From assembly GCF_026210795.1 (NCBI RefSeq), contig NC_089435.1, positions 558,001 to 622,000 on the forward strand: a DNA stretch of 64,000 bases, read 5' to 3'. Source of the DNA: Rhizophagus irregularis. Its lineage: Eukaryota > Glomeromycota > Glomeromycetes > Glomerales > Glomeraceae. Of this stretch, positions 47,865 to 59,462 are shown piece by piece (position 1 is the first letter of the stretch; every line of letters begins with the position of its first letter). The position numbers and the translations under genes were made by a program. The notes under the pieces were generated by a model, which was given only the letters and a program-made list of their open reading frames with translations, was not told the DNA's origin and did no database searches.

Positions 47865-48298
47865 CTACTAATTAACATAGAAATTTGCAGTACTGACTTT
47901 GGAATATCATTTCGGTTGCTATGGTTGCTACTGCGCATTACTGGTGACATTAACTACTGCAGATTTGTGATCATTCAATAAAATTATTCTGAGTTACAAA
48001 AATAGATTTATTTGCAGAAATAATTATCTACATTATTATTTATATCATTGTAAAATGTGCTTGTTATTTTGATGAAAGATAATTTTTAGACACACAATCA
48101 GTTGTTCAGTTTAATTTAAATCATTAAAATTACATTATTTATTATATATTGTTACATTTATGAATGTTTAAAATTTTCACGCAATTTTCATAATGGAGCA
48201 TCTCAATTTTAGATTTAATTAGTTTTTTTTAACATAAAGAAAATTTTGATTGTAAAAATTTTAATTAATTAACAAAAAGCACAAATATTGATATTTTT
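47865..48298. other. Intergenic; right half is a duplicated 3' flank
   Basis: From about 48,165 to 48,298 the sequence (GAATGTTTAAAATTTTCAC, AATTAATTAACAAAAAGCAC) is a diverged copy of 48,945-49,078, the 3' flank of the next intact paralogue. Confidence 0.7.
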
Positions 48299-48938
48299 TT
48301 ATCTTTTAATTACTTGAAATACTTCATAATCTTCTACCTCAAATTTTGCTGGGATCCCTATTTTAGGATAACGATTTCCATTATCATTATTATTATAAGA
48401 CCAAGCATCATTAAGACAGTATAAATTACCCATAGTTGGTCCATGACTATCTCCACAAAAAAAAGCCCTATTCTGCATACTAACATAACTTACTTTTGCA
48501 GTAGAAACATTTTTTCCATTTGTAAAATTAAATAAAAACTATCTGCTGTATTTTTCCAAGACCAACTTTGATCTCAATTGAGTGGATTATACCCACCAAT
48601 TAATTGTGTGGAATTTTTAATTCTTGCGATCCAAATAGTAGCTCCTTTATTGTCACAATTTCTATGAAAAGATAAAGTATTATTTCCATCTTGACTTGAT
48701 CGATGTAATAATTTAAAATCATAAGGGATATTTTTTCTATTATAATGTGAAGAATCTTTTTTATCAATCCATGAAGCAAAAATGGGAACATAGTCTGATT
48801 CAATCAAAGTTGAATCAAGTTGATATTTAAAATTCGGTTTTCTTGGTGCTAAATTAGTTTTAGGTTTCATGTTAGGAACTATATAAAATTCTAAAAGATT
48901 ATGAATTAAATCTTGTGGTAGGATATCTTTATAACAAC
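48299..48938 (-). pseudogene. 5'-truncated BTB-BACK-TLDc copy
   Basis: The copy begins abruptly at CYKDILPQDLIHNLLEF (end of BACK), continues through TLDc with GATIWIARIKN, then hits TGA after GGYNPLN and a one-base loss in the following T run (about 48,540). It ends EVEDYEVFQVIKR. Together with its 3' flank it matches the last part of the neighbouring gene (about 49,720-48,945), so a partial tandem duplication of that gene's 3' half created it. Confidence 0.9.
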
Positions 48939-49079
48939 TAAATTCGAATGTTTAAAATTTCCACACAAATTTCATAATAAAGCATCCCAATTTTATATTT
49001 AACTAGTTCTTCAACATAGTCAAGAAATTTATTTGTAAAAATTTTAATTAATTAACAAAAAGCATAAATACTGATTTTT

Positions 49080-50553
49080 CTATTTTTTAATTACTTGAAA
49101 TACTTCATAATCTTCTACCTCAAAATTTGCTGGGATTCCTATTTTAGGATAACGATTCCCATTATCATAATCATTATAAGTCCAAACATGTTGATCACAG
49201 AATAAATTACCCATAGTTGGTCCATATCTAAGGCCACAAAAAACAGCCAAATTCTGTGTACTAACATAACTTCTTTTTGCAGTAGAAATATCTTTTCCAT
49301 TTGTAAAATTAAATAAAAAACTATCTGCTGTAGTTTTCCAAATACAATTGCCCTTCCAATCAAGTGGATTGTACCCACCAATTAATTGTGTAGAATTTTT
49401 AATTTTTGCAATCCAAATAGTGGCTCCTTTATTATCACAATTTCTATGAAAAGATAAAGCATCATTTCCATCTTGACTTGAGCGGTATAATAATTTAAAG
49501 TCATAAGGGATATTTTTTCTATTGTTATGTGAAGAATCTTTTTTATCAATCCATGAAGCAAAAATGGGAACATGGTCTGATTCAATCAAAGTTGAATCAA
49601 GTTGATATTTAAAATTCGGTTTTCTTGGTGCTAAATTAGTTTTAGGTTTCATGTTAGGAACTACATAAAATTCTAAAAGATTATGAATTAAATCTTGTGG
49701 TAAGATATCTTTATAACAATAAACTTTATAGAAAAAATCTGTAGGTTCAATATCATAAAATCGAATTAAAGGAATAAATCTGTACAATGCCCTCTCAATC
49801 TTTGTAATATCTTCTTTATTCCATTTTGATGGTTCATTCTTCACATTTTGTTGAGAAAAACACCATTTTAACAAATTTTCCCAAATTTCAATTTCTTTCA
49901 TATTTAAATCATCTCTTTTTAGCAATAAATCTAATAAAGGAGCTTTTAAATCAATAAATTTATCAGAATCAAATAAAACTTTAGGTTCTTCACAAATTTT
50001 TTCAAGACAAAAATTCCATAAATCTGTAAATGTTTCATGTTGATAAACAGTTTCAAGAATTCCAGTTGGATTTTGATATAAAAATTCAGTTTCGTGTTCA
50101 ATCAAAAATTCTTGAATATGAGAAACTAAAGGATGAATATTAAGCTCATCAACTGCAATTAACAATTTTAATACATCAGGACCTTGTAAATTCTTTAATT
50201 CAATATTTCCACAATAAATAAATCTAATTTAAATAATATAATATTAATTAAACTTTCCTTTTATAATATATATTAATTTATTATAAACATTATAAATACC
50301 TAAGAATAATATTAAATAATTGTGGAGAAATATTTGGTTTTTTGAAAATAAATTTTCCATCTTTTTTCTCAGCCCATTCATTAGAAAAAGCAGAGCGAAA
50401 GTATTGAGACCTTATAGATAAAATATTTGAATGAGCATGAATTTCCTTAACATATTGCTCTTCACCAGCGTAAATAATAACATCATATCCAATTTCTGTC
50501 TCAAAAAGTTTTTCGTAATCGTTAGATAACTCTGCCCAAAATTTTGAAGACAT
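49080..50553 (-). CDS. BTB-BACK-TLDc protein, intact
   Basis: Exon 1 50553..50300 and exon 2 50223..49080 join through a 76-nt GT-AG intron inside an Arg codon (AG|A) for 465 residues, exactly the length of the paralogue at 45.9-47.3 kb. The order is BTB (residues about 20-130), BACK (about 136-270) and TLDc (about 293-462). Differences cluster in TLDc: GGYNPLDWKGNCIWKTT replaces the DQSFSWKTT version, and CGLRYGPTMGNLFCDQHVW replaces CGSSHGPTMGNLICYNNIW, suggesting diversification of the TLDc surface. It is transcribed in the same direction as the other intact copy, with the truncated copy between them, consistent with tandem duplication. Confidence 0.92.
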
Positions 50554-51407
50554 TGTTTTTAATTTATAAACGTAGTAATAAGAATAAGCAAGAAATGCAG
50601 AAAATGCGGTAAAAAATTAAAAAATTTAAGTTTTGAGTACAAACCATTTTTATATTATTCTATGATGATCAATTTCTATAACCGGAAAGTTCAGGAATAT
50701 GATTTTGCGATCATTTAATAAATTTCAAAGTTTAATTTATAAATGTTATGAGTTATGAAAATAGATTTATTTGCGGATTGTTTGATTGACTTACAGAAAT
50801 AAATCTACTGGTCATATACTGCACTTCATAATTATCAATTGTATTACCTATATTATGAGGATCTTTGTAATTTTTACTGTAATACTGTTTACTTTGAGAA
50901 ATAAAAGTAAAAAACATTAATCCAATTCAAATCGTCTAAGAATCCTATTAGTAAATCCCGTTAGTCAGCCTCCAGCTCTATAAAAAAGCGATATATTTTT
51001 AATAATGTTTTTATATGATTTTTTTTCATTTTTTTCATTAGAAATAACATGTATCATAATGGTCCGTTGATGGGGTACAGAAAAATGCACAATTATGTAT
51101 TACTAAAATACAATTTGGATATGGAATTTGCATGGAACTTTGCAAAAATCCTGAAATTTTGTATTAGCATTTTAATATGCTAAATTAATTAAAAGCTATT
51201 AATATAATAGTCTATTAAAAGCATAATAAAGGAATCTATTATATAAAATTACAAATATAGCCTTAAAATAGGTCGTAATAAAGGTCTATAATAGTCAAAT
51301 AATATTTTTTAAAATTTTGTTAAAATTTCATTATATTTATGCAAATATTATATTACGTTTATATTGCTAATATATGATTTTATAATTCTATATTTAGGAT
51401 TATGTAT
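50554..51407. other. Non-coding stretch
   Basis: Upstream region of the BTB gene; AT-rich, no gene seen. Confidence 0.4.
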
Positions 51408-51642
51408 AATTAAGGCTTTTCAGACGAAATAAAGTGCATTTATTATATCAAGCTTAATAATTATTCTATTATAAAGAATTTTCAAATATATATACTGTAT
51501 AGTAATATAAAATTAATAAGATTATTTAATTAGTGAGTTTTATAATATTTATTTGCTGAAACCTCAGATTTAGCGACATTTAATGCTTCTAGCATGTGAC
51601 TATCATGTGACTATAGGGTCGATCGTCCGGAAGCCTTAATTT
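51408..51642. mobile_element. Possible 235-bp inverted-repeat element
   Basis: Ends AATTAAGGCTTTTCAGACGA and (inverted) AATTAAGGCTTCCGGACGAT are related over about 20 nt. No clear target duplication. Tentative. Confidence 0.45.
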
Positions 51643-52379
51643 TTTTTAATTTTAAATAATGACTACTTTTTTAAAAAAAAAATTTATCCTTTCACTTCAA
51701 CTCAGCAATATAGAAGCAATAAGAATGTTAATACAATAATTTTTATTAATCCATTATTGGCTTTGCCATTTATCATAACATTAATTTATTAAAGTTTGTA
51801 TAATTAAACGTAATTAAACATAAGATATATTGATATATATATATAGTTGGAGCTTACTTAAGAATCATAAACTTCGTAGCCACGCTCAATTAAGGCAATG
51901 TATTACTAGACCTACACTAAAGATGACTTTAGTGAGGCTTTCTTTGTGAATTAAAAGAAATTTCATACACTTTGACAGCTGGTGGGATAGCTTATGACCT
52001 TTAACCTCAAGTCTGTTCATACTAATAAATCCAGAATGTTTCTAATAAAAGTATACTTAAGGTACTTCAAAGAATCTCTAAAAAGAAAAAAATAAATAAA
52101 TGAGCAATTAGTAAACATTCATCAATATAAAATAAAAAATAAATAAATACTTTCGTTTTTGTTTATAATCACATGATATCAATTGACACCTCCGACTTAT
52201 ACTGTTATAGCCAAATATAAGGGATATGATCGATATACCAAACGTCTAAATCCATCTAAAGAGCAAATATTCATCTAAAAAGTTTAAGCTTCTTACTCTA
52301 GTAGTTCCAAGAGGTGAAATGATTTAAAAGATATAATTGTTTCAATCTAAGAATGTATAATATATAATTGTAAAGAATA

Positions 52380-52828
52380 TATAAAAAGAAAATTTGAACT
52401 GACCTAAAAAAAGAAAAAAATCCTAAACAATCCTACAAAAAGGAAAGGACTCCTAAACTGATCTACAAAAAAGAAAAAAGAAACTGAATCTTCTCACAAA
52501 AAAAAATCTGCTGGCCTATGAAATAAAAAAATAGATAAATATAAATAAAAAAGAAAGAGGAATAAAGAATAAATCAAAAAAATTTTTTTTTAAAAAGAGA
52601 GTAACAAAGTTAGGAAAGTTAAAAAAAATTCTTTTTTTAAAGGGAGAACGTCAAAGTTAGAAAAAATAAAAATTTTTTATAAAGAGGAAATAGAAGAAAA
52701 TTTTTTAAAAAAAAAAGAAGAGTGGGAATAAAAGAATAAAATCAAAAAAAAAATTTTTTTTTAAAGGAGAGTGATAAAAAAAAAAAAATTTTAAAGTGAG
52801 GTACGAAAAAAAAAAATTTTTTTTTAAA
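52380..52828 (+). repeat. Purine-rich tract with short tandem repeats
   Basis: The + strand is strongly A/G-biased, with repeated AAAGAAAAAA, TCCTAAAC and TTTTTTTTAAAG blocks. It continues beyond two inserted elements at 54,111-54,210 (GAGAAAAGAGAAGGAAGGGA). Confidence 0.6.
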
Positions 52829-53179
52829 GGTAGTGTGTAGCACGTGATTTTTAAATATATATTGTATGGCAAATTTTTTTGCCGATCATTTGTTTACATT
52901 TTATATATCACCGCGTGTTACATTTAATATAAACAACCAATAAAATTTAAGATTGCCTATTCGCAATTTCATATGAGGGTTTTTGAAAATTTTTTTTAAG
53001 GAATAAAATTTTTTAAAGTCAATAGATAAAGTTTGAAAATGTGGCTTTCTAACCATATAATTTTTATCCTTTTATATTAAGTATAACAAAAGTTTATATT
53101 GCACAGAAATTTGTGTTACTATATAATATAAAATTTGCCATGTCAATCAATATGAAACTATCACGTGATACACAATACC
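52829..53179. mobile_element. Inverted-repeat MITE (351 bp)
   Basis: Ends GGTAGTGTGTAGCACGTGAT and (inverted) GGTATTGTGTATCACGTGAT, each followed by ATATTG and ATGGCAAAT. Flanking TTTAAA on both sides (52823-52828, 53180-53185) is a possible 6-bp duplication. It contains TTGCCGATCATTTG. Confidence 0.75.
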
Positions 53180-53189
53180 TTTAAAAGGG

Positions 53190-54102
53190 TAGTGCTTCGA
53201 TCTGGGTAGAAACCGTTATCCGGATAAATTAAAAAAATTATCCAGTTTTTATCCAAATTATCCGGTTCGGATATAAATCTGGATATATCCGGATAGAAAC
53301 TGAAACCCGGATAAGATTATATATAAAATTTTTTTTTCATTAATCGATCTTAACAAATAATATCAGTCGCATTAACTTAATTAAATTTTGACTTGATATT
53401 TTTAACTAAATTAGTGATATTTTATTAATTTTAAATAAAATAAATTTTAATTTTAGCTAGCACTACGAATTTTGCCTGAATTATGACAATTTTTTGAAAA
53501 TTTGAAAAATGTAAAATTTTGCAATAAATACATTATTACAAATATAAAAAATACAGTAAAATTATAAAATAATGGAAGATTAGCATGAACTAATTATTTT
53601 TATTATATTTTTACTATTTTGTACTTAAAATTAATCAATTCAACCTATCTATTAGAAAAAAAAAAATCTTTTTTTTTAAATCATGTATCGACAGTAATTT
53701 GGGCCAAACATATAATTGCGGCCATAATTACAAAAATCCCAAATTTTGTTTAGCTGGTCTGGAAACTGCTGCCTCTTGACAAATATCAAGCAATTTCGCA
53801 AAATTCGGGCTGGCATTATAAATGGCCTGAATTATACTGACCATCGAATGTTCTACTAGTAATTTTAGTAAGATAGATTATGATTTTAATAAATGGTAAT
53901 TTAATAGATAATAATGTCAATAAATATGTAATTTAAATGACAAAAAAAATTTTTTATAATTTTTTTTATCCGGATAACGGGTCAAACCAGATATTTTCTA
54001 TCTAGATATTTATTCGGATAAAAACCGTGGTATCCGGATAGCTATTTTTTTTTCTGGATATCCGGATACCGCAGTTTTATCCATGCACGGATCAAAGCAC
54101 TA
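53190..54102. mobile_element. hAT-like MITE with ATCCGGATA-rich ends (913 bp)
   Basis: Ends TAGTGCTTCGATC and (inverted) TAGTGCTTTGATC are followed by multiple TATCCGGATA motifs. A perfect 8-bp duplication TAAAAGGG flanks it (53182-53189, 54103-54110). No coding frame. Same family as 37322-37944. Confidence 0.92.
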
Positions 54103-54110
54103 TAAAAGGG

Positions 54111-55040
54111 GGTGATGAAAAAAGAAAAAAAATAACAAAAATAAGACAAGAGAAAAGAGAAGGAAGGGAAAGATAGAAAGGAAGATCAGAAGATCAAACT
54201 CATCAAAGTAAGGGTTTATATATAAAAAACAAAAACGTATCATAACAAAACAATAAACAATCACGTGATCTCGTGTTATGATATGAGATTTTTGTAAAAT
54301 TATTTTCTAAAAATATTAAGTTTAAAAATTCCGTATACATTTCGTATGATTAATTTTTTCTGTATATATTTCATATACATCAGTTTTTTTAAAAAATGTT
54401 CAAAAATGAATTGCTTATTAAATATACGGAATTTGTATACGGAATCTATAGAAACGTACATAAAATATATACAAAACGTATCCTTTCCATATACATATTT
54501 CTTATAGGGCACATTCTTGTTATACTTCTTGATTACTCAATCAATTTACAAAAGAACTTCCAAAACATAATGATACTTACAATATTTCAGCAGAAGTTAC
54601 TGATTTTACTGATTTTACAGAGTATGTAACATTTACTTAAATTATTGTTTATTTTTATTGAAAATTTATTAAATTATTATAAATCATTTTATAGGTAGGT
54701 TATCAAACAAAAATGAAAAATAAGTCAATTAGAACATGCATTTGCACCAAATATGAAATACATTTTATGAAAGTTCATCTAAAAAAAAAGCAATAAATAT
54801 AAAATATAAAAGGTGTAATACAATTATGAAAACTCATGTTCTAATTATGATTTGATACTAAACTCCTTATGTTAGCACGTAAACTCTTTCACAGGTTTGC
54901 TAAAATTTGCTATTGACTTATTTAAACACATAATAATTTTAAAATTATAAAAAATATTATTTTAATATGAAGAAATTTATTTTTATCAATTTATAAATCA
55001 ATTTTAATTAATTTATTAACTAAAATGCACGAGTATAAAT
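54111..55040. other. Non-coding; contains inverted copy of the 44.5-kb block
   Basis: About 54,300-54,510 holds loosely repeated CGTATAC/ATACGGAA motifs on both strands. From about 54,870 to 55,020 the sequence is the inverse of 44,490-44,650 (for example AAGTCAATAGCAAATTTT on the minus strand). Confidence 0.6.
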
Positions 55041-55510
55041 GAAGTTTATGGGAAGTATCTGAAATAGGTAAATTATATATGATTTCGATATTGTCATACA
55101 ATTCATGCTGATTAATAGTGTGTAATATGTTTCCAGATATTTGTTTCACCTTTCATAAATTATATAGTCCTTCGCACTTGAAACCGGACCAGGTCCATTC
55201 CTTAAAAATGATTTAATATTTATAAATTTATTATGAACAAAAAAGTTCCTCACTAAATCTGTTGCAATGATTCAATTTGTGATGCTTCATTTAAAATTAA
55301 AGTCACAATTATCTAATAAAACTACTATTCAAGAATGTATGAACATTTTATCAATATTGTTCAAAGATATCAAAATAATAATATTTTTTTGGTAGATCGC
55401 ATGACTGAAAATGAAAAATCATTAATAATACAAACTAAGTTTTTTTCATTAATTTGCAAAGAAAAATATTTCACTAAACTGTATTAGCAATGAAAATTTT
55501 AGAAATTCGA
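55041..55510. repeat. Inverted copy of the F-box gene 5' flank
   Basis: On the minus strand this reads as the 41,270-41,775 region: CGAAGGACTATATAATTTAT, TCATTGCAACAGATTTAGTG and GCTAATACAGTTTAGTGAAA. Here the gene body that should follow is missing; the copy abuts the block related to the gene's 3' flank. Confidence 0.75.
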
Positions 55511-55695
55511 CAGAAAGTACACAACTCTGGCAGCTAATTATTTATACAGACGATAATCTAAACGTGTCAGAGTTTTTTTGTATTTTATAGATGACACTTT
55601 GTTAATCATAACATCAAAAAATTACTTTTTTAAAAAATTGTGACATATTGTAAACCACTTGAAAACCTAGACTTTTATTTAATTATAAGTTTACC

Positions 55696-58600
55696 TCAGA
55701 TTGCACAGTCTAAGCAATCAGTATTATCATCTGCATATTTTGGAAGGTCTTTTGTAAAAGGGTTAAGTAATCTAGATGTATAGATAGCTTCAGTATGAGT
55801 TATTGAATAGTTATTTTTACCTATTCTATCATTATTGTTTAATCTATATTCTTCTGCTTCCTTGAATTGGTCTTCATTATTTGAGTAAAATTGTTTAATG
55901 AGTTTTTCCACTTCAGCAACATTAGGCCTATTAATAGGATTTGAATCTAAACAATTCTTCATTAAATCAATATAGCACTTAGGTGCTTCTGGCTCATTTA
56001 TTTCAGGCCTAATTCTTTTATTACATATATCTAATGCTAATAAATTATCATGAGCACAATTTGCAAATGGCTGTTTTTCAGTTGCTACAAAATACATAAT
56101 CATTCCAAAGCTATATATATCCGCTGCTTTAGTATAAGGACTACCTCTTAATACTTCAGGAGCTACATAAGGCATAACTCCATAAATTTTTGTTTCGTCT
56201 ATATTATCAACTTCTCCACATGAACCAGCATAGCGGACATGCTTTTATCACCTTGCCGATCATTTGTCGATCATATATATATATCATATCACTTCTACTT
56301 TGAAGCATCGGGTAAAGCCATAAATGCTCGGGCAAATTATACTAATTGTTTTTTTTTGTCAGTTTAATTTATGAAAAATATACTATAAAAGTATTATGGC
56401 AAAAAAAAATGTATTTCCAAAGTTAGCCTTGAACCAAAATTTCCAATAATTTGATAATTGCCGATCATTTGCCGATCATCTGCTAATCTGATTTTGAAGC
56501 TTCGGGCGAAGCCACAGATTTACGGGCAAAACTTGAAATTTTTAAAATGTATTATTTAGGTATTCAAGAATCAATGGTTAAAATAAACCAGCAGAATTTT
56601 AGATAAACCAAAAGTTATCATTAAAAGAATGTTTATGAATATTATTAAAATATATATTAGGAATATTAGGAAAAAATTTTGGCAAAATTTTATGAACTGT
56701 TTAAAGAATTATTTTTTGTTTTATTTATTTAAACAACAAATTTGATCATTAAAAATTATATTGTTCATTTTTTTATAAATAGTCTTTAAAATTTTGTGAA
56801 GAAATACTCATTTTATTAGAATTTAAAAAGTTAGTACTAGTAAAAGTTGCCCAATAATGATGCAATCTTGATAAAATTTAATATGCAGTAAATCTAAATG
56901 AATATTAAGCTGTCTGTAGAATTTGAGTATATATTATTATGTAGAATTTTCAACCAAAGCCAATCAATTTAATTATAGCGAAGAGATAAAATTGAATAAA
57001 TGATCGACAAATGATCATCAAAATTGTGATAAAATAGGGATGTCCGCTATGCTACATGAACCCATGTCTGAAATATAGTTTGAAGTAGCCCAATAATAAG
57101 TATCCTTAAATAATATATTTCCCGTATGAAGATCACGATGAACCATCCGTTTTTGATGGATTTCATTAAGGCCATTAATAATATTATTTAACACTTTTAA
57201 TTTGTTTGGCCAATTAAAGTTTTTACAATTATTATTTAGCCAATTGTTAAAATTTCCACCTCTTGCATATTGAAGAACCATAACATAATCTTTTGTATTT
57301 GGATTTTGAGATATACCATATATTTTTAGAATTTCACCAGAATTATCAAAGTTATTAAAATCATTAATTGAATATGCTTTAACCTAAAGAAAGAAAACCT
57401 GTTAATTATAATATTTAAGAAAATTATTCAAATAATTAAATATTTTATATACCTCATTTAAAAATTTATTAGAAATATTTTGAGAATTATTTAAACATTT
57501 TAAAGCCACTATTTTGTTTAAATCCCTTTTGTATTCTTTTTTATCCCAATATAATAGGCCATTCCTCCATTTTGCTGAATATACTTTAGCAAAACCACCT
57601 TTGCCTATTTCTTTAATGTCATTAAATTGATAATATGGTATCCATTCAAATATTATGTCTTTATAGTCATTGATTTTTAGTTGCATTTCTTGAATTAATT
57701 TATCAATTTGTTCACTATTACTAGTCCAGCTTGCAAAGTTTTCTTTCAAATAATTCTTTTGACATACTTTACACCATTTATACTCCATATTTGCATATTT
57801 ATTACCACATTTATCACAAAAAATTTTAAAATATTTATCTTGATTAAGGACAATAATGTAATTGTTCTTTGTACTAGGATTCTGTGATATTCCGTATATT
57901 TGAAATTTATTATAATATGCTATAATCTATTAAAAAGTGTTAATATAATAAAAAATAATCCAAATTAAAAATAAAATTTACATACCTTATTTAGTAATTC
58001 ATTAGTAATATTTTGAAAACAAAATAAATATTTTATAATAACTGCTTTATTTGCTGAATTTCTAATATTCTCATTTTTAGAATGATAGTCATATAATAAT
58101 GGACCATCCTTCCATCTTGCTGAATGTGTTGTATTACTTAATTCTTTAATATCATTAAACTGATTATATGGTATCCATTCAAATATTGTATCATCATAAT
58201 CATTAATTTTTAATTGCATTTTTTGAATTAATTTATCAATTTGCTTATTTTTACTTGTCCAATTTGTGAAGTTGTTTTTTAAATAACTTTTTTGACATAA
58301 CTTACACCATTCATATTCTGCATTTACATATTTATTAGCACATTTATTGCAAACAATTTTAAAATATTGATCTTGATTAAGGACTATAATGTAATCTTTT
58401 GTACTAGAATTTTGTGATATCCCGTAGATTTGAAATTCTTTATAATGCGCTACAATCTATTAAAAAAAAATGTAAATACAATAAAATTAAGTGAAATTAA
58501 GTTTAAAAAATTTTACATACTTTATTTAAAAATCCATCAGTAATATTTTGTGAATCAGCAAGTAAATTTTTTAAAATAACTGATTTATTTTCTGAATTTC

Positions 58601-59462
58601 TTATGTACTCACTTTTGTATGTGTGGTCATACATTAAAGGACCATCTTTCCATATTGCTGAATATGTTTTGTTGCTTAGTAATTCTTCAGTATTATTAAA
58701 CTGATGGTATGGTATCCATTCAAATATTACATCCTTACAATCATTAATACCTAATTGTATTTTTTGAATTAGATTATCAATTTGTTCATTTCCACTGGTC
58801 CAGTTTGTGAAATTTTCTTTTAACCAATCTATTTGACATGGTCTACAGCATTTATAATCTGCATTTGTTAAATACTTTTCACATCTTATACAGCAATTTT
58901 CCAAGTATTTATATTCATCAAACACTATAATGTAATCCTTTGTATTAGGAATTTGTGATATACCATATAATTTAACTTTATTATAATATATTATAATCTA
59001 TTAAAAATGAATGTCAGTATATTATAATATACTTGAATTAAATTCATAAAAAAATTTACATACCTCATTTAGAAATTCATCAGAAATATTTTGTGAATCA
59101 ACTAAATATTTCAAAATAACTGCTTTATTTGTGGAATTTCTTGTATACTCATTTTTAAAGTAACAATTATATAATAATGGACCATTCTTCCATCTTGCCG
59201 AATATGCTGTATGACTTAATTCTTTAATATCATTAAACTGATAATATGGTATCCATTCAAATATTAAATCTTTGTGATCACTAATTCCCAACTGCATTTT
59301 TTTAATTAGATTATCAATTTGTTCATTTTCGCTAGTCCATTTTGTGAAATTTTCTTTTAACCAACTTATTTCACATGGTTTACACCATTTATACCTCATA
59401 TTTGTAAAATATTTTTCACATCTTACACAGCAATTCTCCAAATATTGGTCCTTATTAAAACA
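55696..59462 (-). pseudogene. Multi-module kinase: four Cys-cluster/N-lobe modules, last with full kinase domain, split by a MITE
   Basis: Exons 59462?..59064, 58997..58521, 58456..57986, 57926..57453 and 57383..57063 plus 56217..55696 all join in phase 0 through 60-80 nt introns. Exons 2-4 are 477, 471 and 474 nt and repeat one plan: beta4-beta5 of the preceding lobe (YGISQNPSTKDYIIVLN), a Cys cluster (CNKC...WCKLCQKSYL), NxxSGNEQIDNLIQ, EWIPYxQF, then beta1-alphaC of the next lobe ending FLNE/K. The first three modules lack the Gly loop (SNKTYSAIW) but keep VILK. The fourth has IGKGGFAKVYSAKW and VALK, and exon 5 supplies HRDLHTGNIL, DMG, APE and a C-lobe ending YTSRLLNPF...CLDCAI. An 827-bp MITE interrupts the activation segment after DMGSC; with it the frame ends a few codons later. 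The 5' end is uncertain: an in-frame TAG precedes 59462, where a TTTTAG acceptor is also possible. Confidence 0.85.
56227..57053. mobile_element. Mutator-like MITE in the kinase activation segment (827 bp)
   Basis: Ends AGCATAGCGGACAT (14 nt, perfect) inverted at the other side, with further similarity (TTTTATCAC). A perfect 9-bp duplication ACATGAACC flanks it (56218-56226, 57054-57062); 9 bp is characteristic of Mutator-like elements. Non-coding. Inside are two copies of TTGCCGATCATTTG(C/T)CGATCAT and GAAGC(A/T)TCGGG(T/C) text. Confidence 0.93.
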
